A DNA stretch of 55,080 bases from Chloroflexota bacterium (GCA_005882635.1 VBFG01000049.1:1-55080); one strand, 5' to 3'; numbered from the stretch's first letter, positions 45,334 to 53,602 are shown. Numbers and translations: made by a program. The notes: generated by a model not told the origin, from the letters alone.

Positions 45334-46972
45334 CGACGCCCTCCGGCACGACCGGCTGCTGTCCGTTCTCGGGCGATGGCTGGCGGTCCCGGCGCCCGCC
45401 CAGGATCGGCAACGTGAATCGGACGCGCGTCCCCGGGCGACCGTCCGGCCGGTCGCCGATCGTCAGGCTGCCACCGTGGGCCTCCACCAGGCGGCGACAG
45501 ATGTACAGGCCCAGGCCCGTGCCGGGGATCCGCGACTCGCGAACGTTCCAGGCCCGATGGAACGGCTCCGCCACGAGTGGGCGGTCCGCCTCCGGGACGC
45601 CGATCCCCTCGTCGTCGACGTGGACGGCCAGCCAGCCGTCGGCGACCTCCGCCCCGATCGTGACGGGCGATCCGTCCGGCGCGTACTTCAGGGCGTTGCC
45701 GACGAGGTTCTCCAGGATCCGCCCGACCCGGCTCGGGTCGACCTCGATCGGCGGCAGGCCGGGCGGCAAGGCGGTCACGAGCCGGTCGTCGCCACCGGTG
45801 AGGGCGAGGTCGCCGCGCAACCGGGCGACGAGCGACGCGAACGAGACCGGCGTCCGCTCGAGGATCAGCGGGTCGGCATCGAGGTGCGTCGCGTCGAGGA
45901 TCTGGCTGGTTAGATCGCCGAGCCGCGTCGTCAGCCCCTGGATGCGCTCCAGGTACTCCCGCTGCTGCTCCGGCTCGAGGTCGAACTCGAGGAGCGTCTC
46001 CGCGTAGCCGCGGATCAGCGCGATCGGCGTCCGGAGCTCGTGGCTCACCGTCGCGACGAACCCCTCGCGCAGCTGGTCGAGTGCCTCCGTGGCGCTGAGG
46101 TCGCGGAGGATGGCGGTCGCCCGGACGCCGCCTTGCCGCGACAGTCCGGGCGAGTAACCGCCGCCGGCTTTGACCGTGCCCTGCGTCCCCCGGATCGCGG
46201 TCTCGCGATAGCCGATCGGAACCCCCGTCCGGATCGTCTCCGCGAGCGGGCAGTTCGCGACGCGGTGACCGCCGGCGGCCTCGCAGCCGAGCGCATCGCC
46301 GCAGGTCCGCCCGAGCGCGTCCGCGTTCGTCAGCCCCAACAGCCGTTGCGCGGCCGGGTTCAGCCGCGTGATCCGGCACGACTCGTCGACCTGGACGATC
46401 ACATCCGTCGCGCCGTCGACGATGGCCGCGAGGTCGTGCCCTTCTCGCTCGAGCGCCTCCCGGAGGCGCGCGCCGGCGAACGCGACCGACAGCTCGTGAC
46501 GGGCCAGCTGCGCGACGCGGATCCCGTCCTCGTCGAGGGCCCGACCGTCGGCCGCCCGGATGGCCACGAACATCGGCGACGGCTCGTCGGCGAGGACCAC
46601 CACGCGAAGGTCCGCCCGTCCGGCCGCCCAAGCGCGGGCCGCCGCGGGATCCATCAGCCGGGCCGGCACATCGTCGATCGAGCCGATCTCCGCGGCCAGC
46701 TCGAGCGAGCCGCCCGGACGGTCGCCCAGCCAGACCGCGCCCTCGTCTCCCGCGGCCAGGCGAGTGAGCTCGAGAAGGACGGCACCGGCGAGCTCGGCGA
46801 GGGATCCGCCGGAGGCGACGAGCTGGCTGAGCTGGTACTGCGCGAAGAGCGCGTCGGCCTCGCGCTGGGCGTCCTCGAACGCGCGTTTCGCCTCGTCCTC
46901 GAGGCTCGCGATCCGCGTCTCGAGGCGCGCTCGCTCCGTGGCGGGCAGGCGGGCGCTCTCGTCGTCGGTCAC
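45326..46972 (-). CDS. Soluble sensor histidine kinase with GAF-like and PAS domains
   Basis: A 548-residue kinase with no transmembrane helix. A short N-terminal coiled coil (ERARLETRIASLEDEAKRAFEDAQREADALF) leads to a GAF-like domain (about 45-180). Next is a PAS domain (about 190-295, VDGATDVIVQVDESCRITRLNPAAQRLLGL) with several Cys (DALGCEAAGGHRVANCPLAE). HisKA follows with H311 (VSHELRTPIALIRGYAETLL), then HATPase_c with NLVGNALKYAP, DDEGIGVP and GTGLGLYICRRLVEAHGG. The GTG start overlaps the stop of the DhaL paralogue gene (GTGA), tying it to dihydroxyacetone metabolism. The signal is cytoplasmic; direct sensing of DhaL state is an attractive guess. Confidence 0.92.
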   Translation of the reverse strand: MTDDESARLPATERARLETRIASLEDEAKRAFEDAQREADALFAQYQLSQLVASGGSLAELAGAVLLELTRLAAGDEGAVWLGDRPGGSLELAAEIGSIDDVPARLMDPAAARAWAAGRADLRVVVLADEPSPMFVAIRAADGRALDEDGIRVAQLARHELSVAFAGARLREALEREGHDLAAIVDGATDVIVQVDESCRITRLNPAAQRLLGLTNADALGRTCGDALGCEAAGGHRVANCPLAETIRTGVPIGYRETAIRGTQGTVKAGGGYSPGLSRQGGVRATAILRDLSATEALDQLREGFVATVSHELRTPIALIRGYAETLLEFDLEPEQQREYLERIQGLTTRLGDLTSQILDATHLDADPLILERTPVSFASLVARLRGDLALTGGDDRLVTALPPGLPPIEVDPSRVGRILENLVGNALKYAPDGSPVTIGAEVADGWLAVHVDDEGIGVPEADRPLVAEPFHRAWNVRESRIPGTGLGLYICRRLVEAHGGSLTIGDRPDGRPGTRVRFTLPILGGRRDRQPSPENGQQPVVPEGVGG

Positions 46973-47631
46973 CGGCCGGCCAGGGCGCGCAGGATGAGGA
47001 AGCACGAGACCGCGCCCGGGTCGAGGTGGCCGGCCGAGCGCTCGCCGAGACGGAGGGCGATACCACGGCGGGCGATCAACGGGCGGGTCGAGATCATGCC
47101 CAGGCGAGCCGCCTCGGTCGTCGCCCTCGCCGCGTCGCTCGCGGCCGCCCCGGTCCAGACGGCGGCCGTCAGCGCCGTCGCAGCCGGGTGGACGGTGTCG
47201 AGGATCGTCTTGTCGCCGACGGCGCATCGCCCGCGCCGAGCGAGGCCGTCCGTCGCCGCCTGGAGCATCGCGGCTGCGAGCCGGCCATCGATCACGGACA
47301 CGCTCCCGGCCCGGAAGCCCGCTTCCATGAAAGCCGTGCCGTAGAGCGGTCCAGACGCGCCGCCGACGGCGGCGACGAGGCGATGGCCGACGGTCCGCAA
47401 CAGCTCCCCGGGGAGCGTCTCGGGCGGCAGCCCACCGACGACCTCCTCGACGGCCCGGAACCCGATCGCGAGATTGTCGCCGTGATCGCCGTCGCCGAGG
47501 ACGGCGTCGAGTCGGGTGAGCGCGGCGGCGTGCCGGTCGATCGTCCGGCGGACGCGACCGAGGCCAGCGCGAAGCGCAGCGGCGTCGATCGCGATCGGCG
47601 CGGCGAGCGGGGGAGCGGGCGATCGGGGCAC
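46969..47631 (-). CDS. DhaL paralogue (dihydroxyacetone kinase L-subunit) in operon with a two-component system
   Basis: A 220-residue DAK-phosphatase-fold protein. It keeps the Mg-ADP site LDAVLGDGDHGDN, VGGASGPLYGTAFMEAG, VGDKTILD and GERSAGHLDPGAVS, so it could bind ADP like true DhaL. It differs from the dhaL gene at 50.5 kb in much of the remaining sequence. Its stop overlaps the histidine kinase start (GTGA), and it is transcribed away from dhaM. In E. coli the DhaL/DhaK subunits control the regulator DhaR; by analogy this copy may be a signalling subunit for the kinase. GTG 47631 has TACACT 9 nt upstream. The longer frame to 47709 is less likely. Confidence 0.85.
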   Translation of the reverse strand: MPRSPAPPLAAPIAIDAAALRAGLGRVRRTIDRHAAALTRLDAVLGDGDHGDNLAIGFRAVEEVVGGLPPETLPGELLRTVGHRLVAAVGGASGPLYGTAFMEAGFRAGSVSVIDGRLAAAMLQAATDGLARRGRCAVGDKTILDTVHPAATALTAAVWTGAAASDAARATTEAARLGMISTRPLIARRGIALRLGERSAGHLDPGAVSCFLILRALAGR

Positions 47632-47640
47632 GGTCGACCG

Positions 47641-47646
47641 AGTGTA
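47641..47646 (-). promoter_or_regulatory. -10 box (TACACT) of the DhaL-kinase-regulator operon
   Basis: TACACT on the minus strand ends 9 nt before GTG 47631. It would give a leaderless or nearly leaderless transcript. Confidence 0.45.
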
Positions 47647-47757
47647 GGAAGCGTCCCCAGACGCGGCAACACCGGGCCGCGCCCGAATCGCGCCTCCGGC
47701 CGCATCCATCGCGGAACCAGATCGCTTCTTGCTTTCTTCTTGATGAGTCGCGTCGGA

Positions 47758-47772
47758 GGATGCCGGGCATCC
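47758..47772. promoter_or_regulatory. Perfect palindrome in the dha divergent intergenic region
   Basis: GGATGCC-G-GGCATCC (7-1-7) lies about 20 nt before the dhaM ribosome site, in the 171-nt gap between the divergent operons. It is a candidate operator. A pyrimidine-rich stretch with repeated TTCTTG precedes it at about 47725-47741. Confidence 0.45.
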
Positions 47773-47802
47773 ACCCAGTCGAGATCACGGAAGGAGGCGT
47801 CC

Positions 47803-48210
47803 TTGGTGGGTCTGGTCCTCGTCTCTCACAGCGAGCAGCTCGTCGCGGGGCTGGGCGCGATCGTCGCCCAGTTCGGCGGATCGGAGGTTCCGGTGGCCCT
47901 GGCCGGCGGCACCGAGGACGGCCGAATCGGGACGACAGCCCCGCGGATCGAATCGGCGATCCGATCGGTCCTGGCGGACGGCGCGGAGGGCGCCGTCGTC
48001 CTGCTCGACTTCGGCAGCGCGCTCCTCAGTCTCGAGGTCGCCCTCGAGATGCTCGAACCGGAGGACCGGGCGCGGGTCCGCGTCAGCGACGCCCCGCTGG
48101 TCGAGGGTGCCTTCCTCGCCGGTGTCCAGGCCAGCACCGGCGCGTCGCTCGACGACGTCGCCGAGGCGGCCCGCGGCTGGCAGTCACTCCCCAAGGTCCC
48201 GGAGGCCTGA
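47803..48210 (+). CDS. dhaM: DhaM, PTS EIIA component for dihydroxyacetone kinase
   Basis: A 135-residue single-domain DhaM that accepts phosphate from HPr and passes it to ADP held on DhaL. The family opening VGLVLVSHSEQLVAG carries the phospho-His. With the TTG 47803 start this is His9, the same position as in E. coli DhaM; with GTG 47806 it is His8. AGGAGG lies 5 nt before TTG and 8 nt before GTG. GAVVLLDFGSALLSLEVALEML and LVEGAFLAGVQASTGASLDDV are typical. Unlike the E. coli protein it lacks fused HPr and EI domains, which are encoded separately here. HPr follows 3 nt later. Confidence 0.93.
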   Translation: MVGLVLVSHSEQLVAGLGAIVAQFGGSEVPVALAGGTEDGRIGTTAPRIESAIRSVLADGAEGAVVLLDFGSALLSLEVALEMLEPEDRARVRVSDAPLVEGAFLAGVQASTGASLDDVAEAARGWQSLPKVPEA

Positions 48211-48213
48211 ACG

Positions 48214-48531
48214 ATGGCCGAGCTCCACCTCATCGTCATCGATCCCGCCGGGCTCCATGCCCGGCCGGCAGCGAAGGTCGTCAAGGTCGCCAGCCGCTTC
48301 GACAGCCGGATCATCCTCCGGAGCGGTGACCGCACGGTCGACGTGAAGAGCCTCATCGCCGTTCTCGGCCTGACGATCCGGCCCATGAGCGAGATCACCC
48401 TGACCGCCGATGGTCCCGACGCCGACGAAGCGCTGGCTGCGCTCGTCGACGAGCTCGGGGCGGCGGTCAGCCCGTCGTCGGACGGCCCGGCCGTCGCCCT
48501 CGCCACGGACGGCGCAGCCGTCCAGCCCTGA
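48214..48531 (+). CDS. ptsH: HPr phosphocarrier protein
   Basis: A 105-residue HPr with active His15 in DPAGLHARPAAK and Ser46 in TVDVKSLIAVLGL, both at canonical positions. It takes phosphate from enzyme I and gives it to DhaM. The retained Ser46 leaves room for HPr-kinase-type control. The C-terminus is about 15 residues longer than usual (Ala/Ser/Pro-rich). It starts 3 nt after dhaM and is probably co-transcribed. Confidence 0.95.
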   Translation: MAELHLIVIDPAGLHARPAAKVVKVASRFDSRIILRSGDRTVDVKSLIAVLGLTIRPMSEITLTADGPDADEALAALVDELGAAVSPSSDGPAVALATDGAAVQP

Positions 48532-48548
48532 CCCGAAGGAGCCACTCG

Positions 48549-49313
48549 ATGTCGTCACCCACCCTGTCCCAGAAGCTCACGGCCGAGGCGCTCGGCACCG
48601 CCATCCTCGTGTTCATCGGCGCCGGATCGGTGCCGCTGACCGTGTTCCTGACCGGCAAGAACCCGTTCGGCAGCGCCGAGCTGTCGACGATCTCGTTCTC
48701 GTTCGCGTTCGCGATCTTCGCCGCGGTCTACTCGGTCGGCCACATCAGCGGCTGCCACATCAACCCGGCCGTCACGATCGCCCTGTGGGCGACCCGCAAG
48801 GTCGACAGCCAGACCGCGGCCGGCTACATCGTCGCCCAGCTGGTCGGAGCGTTCATCGGCGCCGGCCTGACGCTCGTCATCCTGACCGGCAACGATCCCC
48901 AGGCGCTCGGCCTCGGCGCCGTGAGCGTCAACGCGAACGCCGGCAACCTGGTCGGCTTCCTGGCCGAGGTCATCGGCACCGCGATCCTCGTCTTCACGGT
49001 CTTCGGTGCCGCGGTCGACGGCCGCGCTCCGGCGGGCTTCGCCGGCATCGTGATCGGCTTCATCGTCTACGGGATCATCATCCTCGTCGGCCCGATCACG
49101 GGCGCCGCGCTGAACCCGGCCCGGCAGATCGGCCCGGACCTGCTCGGAGCCGCGATCGGCGCCAAGAGCCATCTCGACCAGCTGTGGGTCTACATTGCCG
49201 GCCCGATCGCGGGCGGCCTCGTGGGGGCCTTCCTGTACGAGTTCATCGGCCACGTCCGGACGGCAACCGTGCCCGGCGCAGCCGTGCGCGAGCCCGCCCA
49301 CGCCGAGGGCTGA
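48549..49313 (+). CDS. MIP-family channel (aquaglyceroporin/aquaporin)
   Basis: A 254-residue six-helix channel. It has both pore loops, SGCHINPAVTIALW and GAALNPARQIGPDL, and begins SQKLTAEALGTAILVFIGAGSVPL, typical of the family. The residue after the second NPAR is Gln, so it matches neither the Asp of GlpF nor the usual aquaporin residue, and selectivity is uncertain. Its position between ptsH and dhaK suggests uptake of dihydroxyacetone or glycerol. GAAGGAG lies about 8 nt before ATG. Confidence 0.9.
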   Translation: MSSPTLSQKLTAEALGTAILVFIGAGSVPLTVFLTGKNPFGSAELSTISFSFAFAIFAAVYSVGHISGCHINPAVTIALWATRKVDSQTAAGYIVAQLVGAFIGAGLTLVILTGNDPQALGLGAVSVNANAGNLVGFLAEVIGTAILVFTVFGAAVDGRAPAGFAGIVIGFIVYGIIILVGPITGAALNPARQIGPDLLGAAIGAKSHLDQLWVYIAGPIAGGLVGAFLYEFIGHVRTATVPGAAVREPAHAEG

Positions 49314-49356
49314 TCCCCTCGACCCGTCACGACTCTCATCCGAAGGAGCACGAACC

Positions 49357-50379
49357 GTGGCAACGAACGCCCCCACCCGCGTCAAGAAGCTGTTCAACAA
49401 GGTCGAGGACATCGTCCCCGAGAGTCTCGCCGGCCTGGCCGCCGCTCATCCGGACATCGTCACGATCGACGCGGCCAACAACGTCGTCCTCCGGGCGGGC
49501 GGTCCGACGCCGGGCAAGGTCGGCCTGATCTCCGGCGGTGGCTCCGGCCACGAGCCGCTCCACGGCGGGTTCGTCGGGTTCGGCATGCTCGACGCGGCAG
49601 CCGCCGGCAACGTCTTCACGTCACCCGTCCCGGACCAGATGGAGGCGGCCACCCGGGCCGTCGACGGCGGTGCCGGGGTCCTCCACATCGTCAAGAACTA
49701 CACGGGCGACGTCCTGAACTTCCAGATGGCCGCCGAGCTCGTCGCGGGTGAGATCGAAGTCGCCTCGGTCGTCACCAACGACGACGTGGCCGTCCAGGAC
49801 TCGCTCTACACGGCCGGGCGGCGAGGCGTCGGCGTCACCGTGCTCGTCGAGAAGATCGCGGGTGCGGCCGCGGAGGCCGGGAAGTCGCTCGCCGACGTCA
49901 CGGCGACTGCGGTCAAGGTCAACGGCCAGGGCCGCTCGATGGGCCTGGCCCTGTCGAGCTGCATCGTGCCGGCGGCGGGCACGCCAACCTTCGAGCTCGG
50001 CGATGACGAGGTCGAGGTCGGCATCGGGATCCACGGCGAGCCCGGTCGTCGCCGGGAGAAGCTCGCCTCGGTCGACGAGATGGCCGAGTGGCTCGTCTCG
50101 CCGATCGTCTCGGACCTGGGCCTCGGCCGCGGGGACACCGTCCTCGCGTTCGTCAACGGGATGGGCGGCACGCCGCTCATCGAGCTGTACGTCGCGTTCA
50201 ACAGCGTCGCCCGGATCCTGGGCGGCCAGGGGATCGCGATCGGCCGCAGCCTGGTTGGCAACTACATCACGAGCCTGGAGATGGCCGGCTTCTCGGTCAC
50301 GCTCCTGAAGCTCGACGAGGAGCTGATCCGGCTGTGGGACGCGCCCGTCCACACGGCGGCGCTCCGCTGGGGCGCCTAG
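49357..50379 (+). CDS. dhaK: DhaK, dihydroxyacetone-binding subunit of PTS-dependent kinase
   Basis: A 340-residue subunit that binds dihydroxyacetone covalently as a hemiaminal on a His, here about H226 in GIGIHGEPGRRRE. Other marks are ISGGGSGHEPLHGGFVGFGMLDAAAAGNVFTSP, HIVKNYTGDVLNFQMAAEL and FVNGMGGTPLIELYVAF, all typical of DhaK. It lacks the C-terminal L domain of ATP-dependent kinases, so it needs the separate DhaL. GTG 49357 follows GAAGGAG. A large hairpin separates it from dhaL. Confidence 0.96.
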   Translation: MATNAPTRVKKLFNKVEDIVPESLAGLAAAHPDIVTIDAANNVVLRAGGPTPGKVGLISGGGSGHEPLHGGFVGFGMLDAAAAGNVFTSPVPDQMEAATRAVDGGAGVLHIVKNYTGDVLNFQMAAELVAGEIEVASVVTNDDVAVQDSLYTAGRRGVGVTVLVEKIAGAAAEAGKSLADVTATAVKVNGQGRSMGLALSSCIVPAAGTPTFELGDDEVEVGIGIHGEPGRRREKLASVDEMAEWLVSPIVSDLGLGRGDTVLAFVNGMGGTPLIELYVAFNSVARILGGQGIAIGRSLVGNYITSLEMAGFSVTLLKLDEELIRLWDAPVHTAALRWGA

Positions 50380-50396
50380 GGCCCCGTCTCGAATCC

Positions 50397-50442
50397 GGCC
50401 GCCGGCCGGTGCCCGCCGCGTTCGGCGGCCCGGCCGGCGGCC
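50397..50442 (+). terminator. Large GC hairpin between dhaK and dhaL
   Basis: GGCCGCCGGCC (50397-50407) pairs perfectly with GGCCGGCGGCC (50432-50442), and an inner stem of CGCC/GGCG type extends it. It is followed by a TAGACT -10-like box (50445-50450), suggesting a terminator plus a fresh promoter, or processing, before dhaL-ptsI. Confidence 0.6.
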
Positions 50443-50444
50443 AC

Positions 50445-50450
50445 TAGACT
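50445..50450 (+). promoter_or_regulatory. Putative -10 box (TAGACT) for dhaL-ptsI
   Basis: It lies 27 nt before ATG 50478, leaving room for a short leader with a weak GACGAGG ribosome site. Confidence 0.4.
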
Positions 50451-50477
50451 GGCGAACATCGCCCGACGAGGTCCCCG

Positions 50478-51152
50478 ATGCAGCACGCGCTCGAAGCCTG
50501 GCTCCGGTCCGCGGCCACCCGGATCCACGAACAGGCACCGGCCCTGACCGCGCTCGACCAGGCGATCGGCGATGGCGACCACGGAATCAACATGGATCGT
50601 GGGTTCGCCGCGATCGTCACGGCCCTGGACGGCCTGCCGCCGGTCGATCCGGGGAAAACGGACGTCGCGGCGTCGGCCGACCTGTTGCGACTCGTCGGGC
50701 GAACGCTGATCAGCACCGTCGGCGGCGCGTCCGGGCCGCTCTACGGAACCGCCTTCCTGCGCGCCGCCGCCGCGCTCGCGGCACTGCCAGTCGAAGCGCC
50801 GCCGTCAACACCCGCCGTCGTCGTGACCGCCCTCGAGGCGGCCGTCGCCGGGATCGGCGCCCTCGGCAAGGCGACGACCGGCGAGAAGACGATGCTCGAC
50901 GCGCTCGTGCCGGCCACCGAGGCGGCCCGGGCAGCGGTCGACGGCGGGGCCGACACAGCGGCCGTGCTGGCCGCGGCACGAGATGCGGCCGCCGCCGGTG
51001 CCGCGGCCACGGAGCCGATGCTCGCGACGAAGGGTCGGGCGTCGTACCTGGGCGAGCGAAGCATCGGCCACCGGGACCCCGGTGCGACGTCGTCTGCCCT
51101 GCTCGTCGACGTCCTCGCCGGCGTCGTCGCGGACGCCGACGTCGCGGTCTGA
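50478..51152 (+). CDS. dhaL: DhaL, ADP-binding subunit of PTS-dependent dihydroxyacetone kinase
   Basis: A 224-residue subunit holding Mg-ADP that is rephosphorylated by DhaM and phosphorylates dihydroxyacetone on DhaK. It has DQAIGDGDHGINMDRGF (metal-binding Asp residues), VGGASGPLYGTAF, TGEKTMLDALVPA and RASYLGERSIGHRDPGATS. The full set of nucleotide contacts looks intact, so this is the likely catalytic copy. The paralogue at 46969-47631 would then be free for regulation. The ptsI gene follows 9 nt later. Confidence 0.95.
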   Translation: MQHALEAWLRSAATRIHEQAPALTALDQAIGDGDHGINMDRGFAAIVTALDGLPPVDPGKTDVAASADLLRLVGRTLISTVGGASGPLYGTAFLRAAAALAALPVEAPPSTPAVVVTALEAAVAGIGALGKATTGEKTMLDALVPATEAARAAVDGGADTAAVLAAARDAAAAGAAATEPMLATKGRASYLGERSIGHRDPGATSSALLVDVLAGVVADADVAV

Positions 51153-51161
51153 GATCGCCCC

Positions 51162-52937
51162 ATGGCGCGGACCGTCCTGACCGGCCAGTCCGGATCACCC
51201 GGCGCGGGCATCGGGCGGCTGCTGTGGCTCGGCGGGCCGTTGAACGGGGCGGCACATCCGGCTCCGCGGCGGCTGGGTCGTGCCGCCGGCCATGACGCCC
51301 ACGGCGTTGATCCTGCCGCCGAAGAGCGGCGACTCCTCGAGGCCCTGGCGGTTGCCGCGGCGGAGCTCGAGTCGCTCGCCCGCGAGACCGCGGAGCGGGC
51401 AGGCCCGGACATCGGTGGGATCTTCGAGGCCCAGGCGATGTTCGCCCGCGATCCGGGCATCGTCGAGCCGGCGATCGCGGCGATCCGCGAAGGCGCTGCG
51501 GCGGAGGAGGCGATCGACCGCGTCGCGGCCGAGCAGGCCGAGGCCCTGGCGGGCGTCGACGATCCGTATTTCCGCGAGCGCGCAGCGGACCTCCGCGACG
51601 TCGGCCGTCGCGTCCTCGATCGGCTGATGGGTCGGTCGCAGCCGGACCTCCATCACCGCGATGGGACGCCCGCGATCCTCGCCGCGCCGGACGTCGATCC
51701 GTCGCAGGTCGCGGGGATCCGGCCGGGCCTCGTGGCCGGCCTCGCTCTCGCCGCCGGCGCACCGAACGGCCACGCCGCGATCGTCGCGCGCGCGCTGGGC
51801 ATCCCGCTGGTCCTCGGGCTCGGAGCCGCCCTCCACGTCGGGCTCGACCGCCGATCCGTCGTCATCGACGGCGGCGCCGGGCGACTCATCGTCGACCCGG
51901 ACCCAGACGACCGCAAGGCGGCGACAAACGAGCGGCCCGCCATGGCGGCCGGCGCCGGCGCGCCCGCGAGCTGGTCGCCTGGCGCGCCTCTCCCGCTCGG
52001 GATCCGAATCGAGGCCAACGTCGGCTCCGTGGCGGAGGCGGAGCAGGCAGCGGAGGCCGGCGCGGACGGAATCGGCCTCGTCCGCACGGAGCTGATGTTC
52101 CTCGGCCGGACGATCGCGCCCGGCGTCAACGAGCAGCGCGCCCTCTACCGCCGGATCCTCGATGCGATGGGCGGCCGGCCGGTCGTGTTCCGGACGCTCG
52201 ACGTCGGCGGCGACAAGCCGGCCGGCTTCGAGCCCGGCGATCCGGAGGCGAACCCGGCGCTGGGCGTCCGCGGCATCCGCCTGGGGCTACGCCGGCCGGA
52301 GCTGCTCGAGACGCAGCTCCGCGCCCTGCTCGAGGCGGCGGCCGGCCGCGAGCTGCGGGTGCTGATCCCGATGGTGTCGACTTTCGAGGAGGTTCGCCAG
52401 GCCCGCACTGCGCTGGATCGAGCCGCCGCCGCCGCTCGGACGGCCGGCGCCGACATCGCGACCGAGGTGCGGTTCGGCGTCATGATCGAGGTCCCGGCCG
52501 CAGCCCTGGTCGTCGACAGCCTCGCGCCCGAGGTGGACTTCTTCAGCATCGGGACGAACGACCTCGTCCAGTACACGATCGCGGCCGACCGGACGAACGC
52601 GGCGCTGGCCGACCTCGCGACGCCGGATCAGCCCGCGCTGCTGCGGCTGATCGGGATGGTCTGCCGCGCGGCCGAGCAATTCGGGCGGCCGGTCGGGGTG
52701 TGCGGTGAGGCCGCGGCCGACCCCGAGATCGCGTCACTCCTCGCCGGGCTCGGCGTGACCGAGCTGAGCGTGGCTCCCAGGTCGGTGGCCCGGATCCGTG
52801 CCGCGGTCGCGACGTTCGATCCGGAGACGGTCCGTGCCGCCGCCGCCGAGGCCCTCGCGGCGCCGACCGCGGCGCGCGTCCGCGAGATCGCCCGCGCGGG
52901 CTACGCGCGGACGGCGGCGTCGGTCGCCGAGGGCTGA
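51162..52937 (+). CDS. ptsI: PTS enzyme I (phosphoenolpyruvate-protein phosphotransferase)
   Basis: A 591-residue first enzyme of the PTS, taking phosphate from PEP to HPr. It has the HPr-binding N-terminal helical domain and the swivelling phospho-His in APNGHAAIVARALGIPLV. The C-terminal PEP barrel has GIGLVRTELMF, RTLDVGGDKPAGFE, RGIRLGLRRPELLETQLRALLEAA, IEVPAAALVVDSLAPEVDFFSIGTNDLVQYT and GVCGEAAADP with the conserved Cys. It is the last gene of the dha cluster. No sugar EII genes are in the window, so this PTS may be dedicated to dihydroxyacetone. Confidence 0.95.
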   Translation: MARTVLTGQSGSPGAGIGRLLWLGGPLNGAAHPAPRRLGRAAGHDAHGVDPAAEERRLLEALAVAAAELESLARETAERAGPDIGGIFEAQAMFARDPGIVEPAIAAIREGAAAEEAIDRVAAEQAEALAGVDDPYFRERAADLRDVGRRVLDRLMGRSQPDLHHRDGTPAILAAPDVDPSQVAGIRPGLVAGLALAAGAPNGHAAIVARALGIPLVLGLGAALHVGLDRRSVVIDGGAGRLIVDPDPDDRKAATNERPAMAAGAGAPASWSPGAPLPLGIRIEANVGSVAEAEQAAEAGADGIGLVRTELMFLGRTIAPGVNEQRALYRRILDAMGGRPVVFRTLDVGGDKPAGFEPGDPEANPALGVRGIRLGLRRPELLETQLRALLEAAAGRELRVLIPMVSTFEEVRQARTALDRAAAAARTAGADIATEVRFGVMIEVPAAALVVDSLAPEVDFFSIGTNDLVQYTIAADRTNAALADLATPDQPALLRLIGMVCRAAEQFGRPVGVCGEAAADPEIASLLAGLGVTELSVAPRSVARIRAAVATFDPETVRAAAAEALAAPTAARVREIARAGYARTAASVAEG

Positions 52938-52961
52938 CGCAGCGTCAGGGCCGATCGGCCC
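52934..52961. terminator. Two adjacent palindromes between convergent ptsI and tatA
   Basis: CTGACGC-A-GCGTCAG (52934-52948) overlaps the ptsI stop and is followed by GGGCCGA-TCGGCCC (52948-52961). Placed between convergent genes, they are likely a two-way terminator. Confidence 0.55.
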
Positions 52962-52975
52962 CTCCGCCGCGTCTG

Positions 52976-53152
52976 TCAGGCGGCCGAGTCGTCGCTGGGC
53001 GGCGTCTCGCGGTCGCGCAACTTCGACGCCTCCGACCGCGCTTCCTTGACCCCGCGTCCGAGCGCGGCACCGATCCCCGGCAGCGTCTTCGGGCCGCGCC
53101 ATACGAGGACGAGGATCAGCGCGACGATCAGGACGACGAGGAGATCACTCAT
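52976..53152 (-). CDS. tatA: TatA/E, Sec-independent protein translocase subunit
   Basis: A 58-residue protein: MSDLLVVLIVALILVLVW forms the short membrane helix, then RGPKTLPGIGAALGRGVKEARSEA is the hinge and amphipathic helix, with an acidic/polar tail ending DDSAA. This is the TatA/TatE layout (FGxxKLPelg-like motif present as GPKTLPGIG). TACCAT lies exactly 6 nt before the ATG, a leaderless arrangement seen elsewhere in the window. TatB/TatC genes are not in the window. It converges with ptsI. Confidence 0.85.
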   Translation of the reverse strand: MSDLLVVLIVALILVLVWRGPKTLPGIGAALGRGVKEARSEASKLRDRETPPSDDSAA

Positions 53153-53158
53153 GTCGAG

Positions 53159-53164
53159 ATGGTA
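53159..53164 (-). promoter_or_regulatory. Leaderless-type -10 box (TACCAT-N6-ATG) of tatA
   Basis: TACCAT on the minus strand with six bases to ATG 53152. It lies just past the stop of the DUF3052 gene. Confidence 0.55.
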
Positions 53165-53170
53165 CGCGCC

Positions 53171-53590
53171 TCACGCCCGCGGGCGAAGCGCGACCGGGAT
53201 CACGAGCCGGAGCGCCGTCCGGGTCGGGGAGAACGACACGACCTTGTTGTCGACGAGGCCGTGCTCGGTCGCGGCCGCGATCACGTCGACGTCGCGCAGC
53301 GTCGCCGCCTTGCCCTTCCGCGAGATGATCCAGATCGCGCCGTTCGGGCGGATCCGCGCACGAAGGCCCGGGAGCGCCGCCGCGAGCTCGGCGGTCGAGT
53401 TCGCCGCGAGGAGGACGATATCGGAGTCCGATTTCGGCGGGCCGTCAGTGATGTCGCTCGTCCGATCGGCGAGCTCGGCCCGGAAGCTCCGCGCCGTCTC
53501 GTCGTCGTCGAGATCGCCGACGATCGCCACGCGCATCCCCGGCCGGATGCCGAGCTTGTCGAGGAGCGGCGCGGTGTAGACCCGTTCCAT
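53171..53590 (-). CDS. DUF3052-family protein
   Basis: A 139-residue cytoplasmic protein opening YTAPLLDKLGIRPGMRVAIVGD, with a middle SDIVLLAANSTAELAAALPGLRARIRPNGAIWIISRKGKA and a final LVDNKVVSFSPTRTALRLVIP. This Rossmann-like pattern matches DUF3052 proteins; no activity is established that I know of. The ATG is divergent from the AcuC-like gene, with 19 nt between the starts. The tatA promoter lies just after its stop. Confidence 0.75.
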   Translation of the reverse strand: MERVYTAPLLDKLGIRPGMRVAIVGDLDDDETARSFRAELADRTSDITDGPPKSDSDIVLLAANSTAELAAALPGLRARIRPNGAIWIISRKGKAATLRDVDVIAAATEHGLVDNKVVSFSPTRTALRLVIPVALRPRA

Positions 53591-53596
53591 CGCCGC

Positions 53597-53602
53597 TATC
53601 GT
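53597..53602 (+). promoter_or_regulatory. Leaderless-type -10 box (TATCGT-N7-GTG) of the AcuC-like gene
   Basis: TATCGT at 53597-53602 lies 7 nt before GTG 53610. It overlaps the alternative GTG at 53601, favouring 53610 as the start. Confidence 0.45.
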
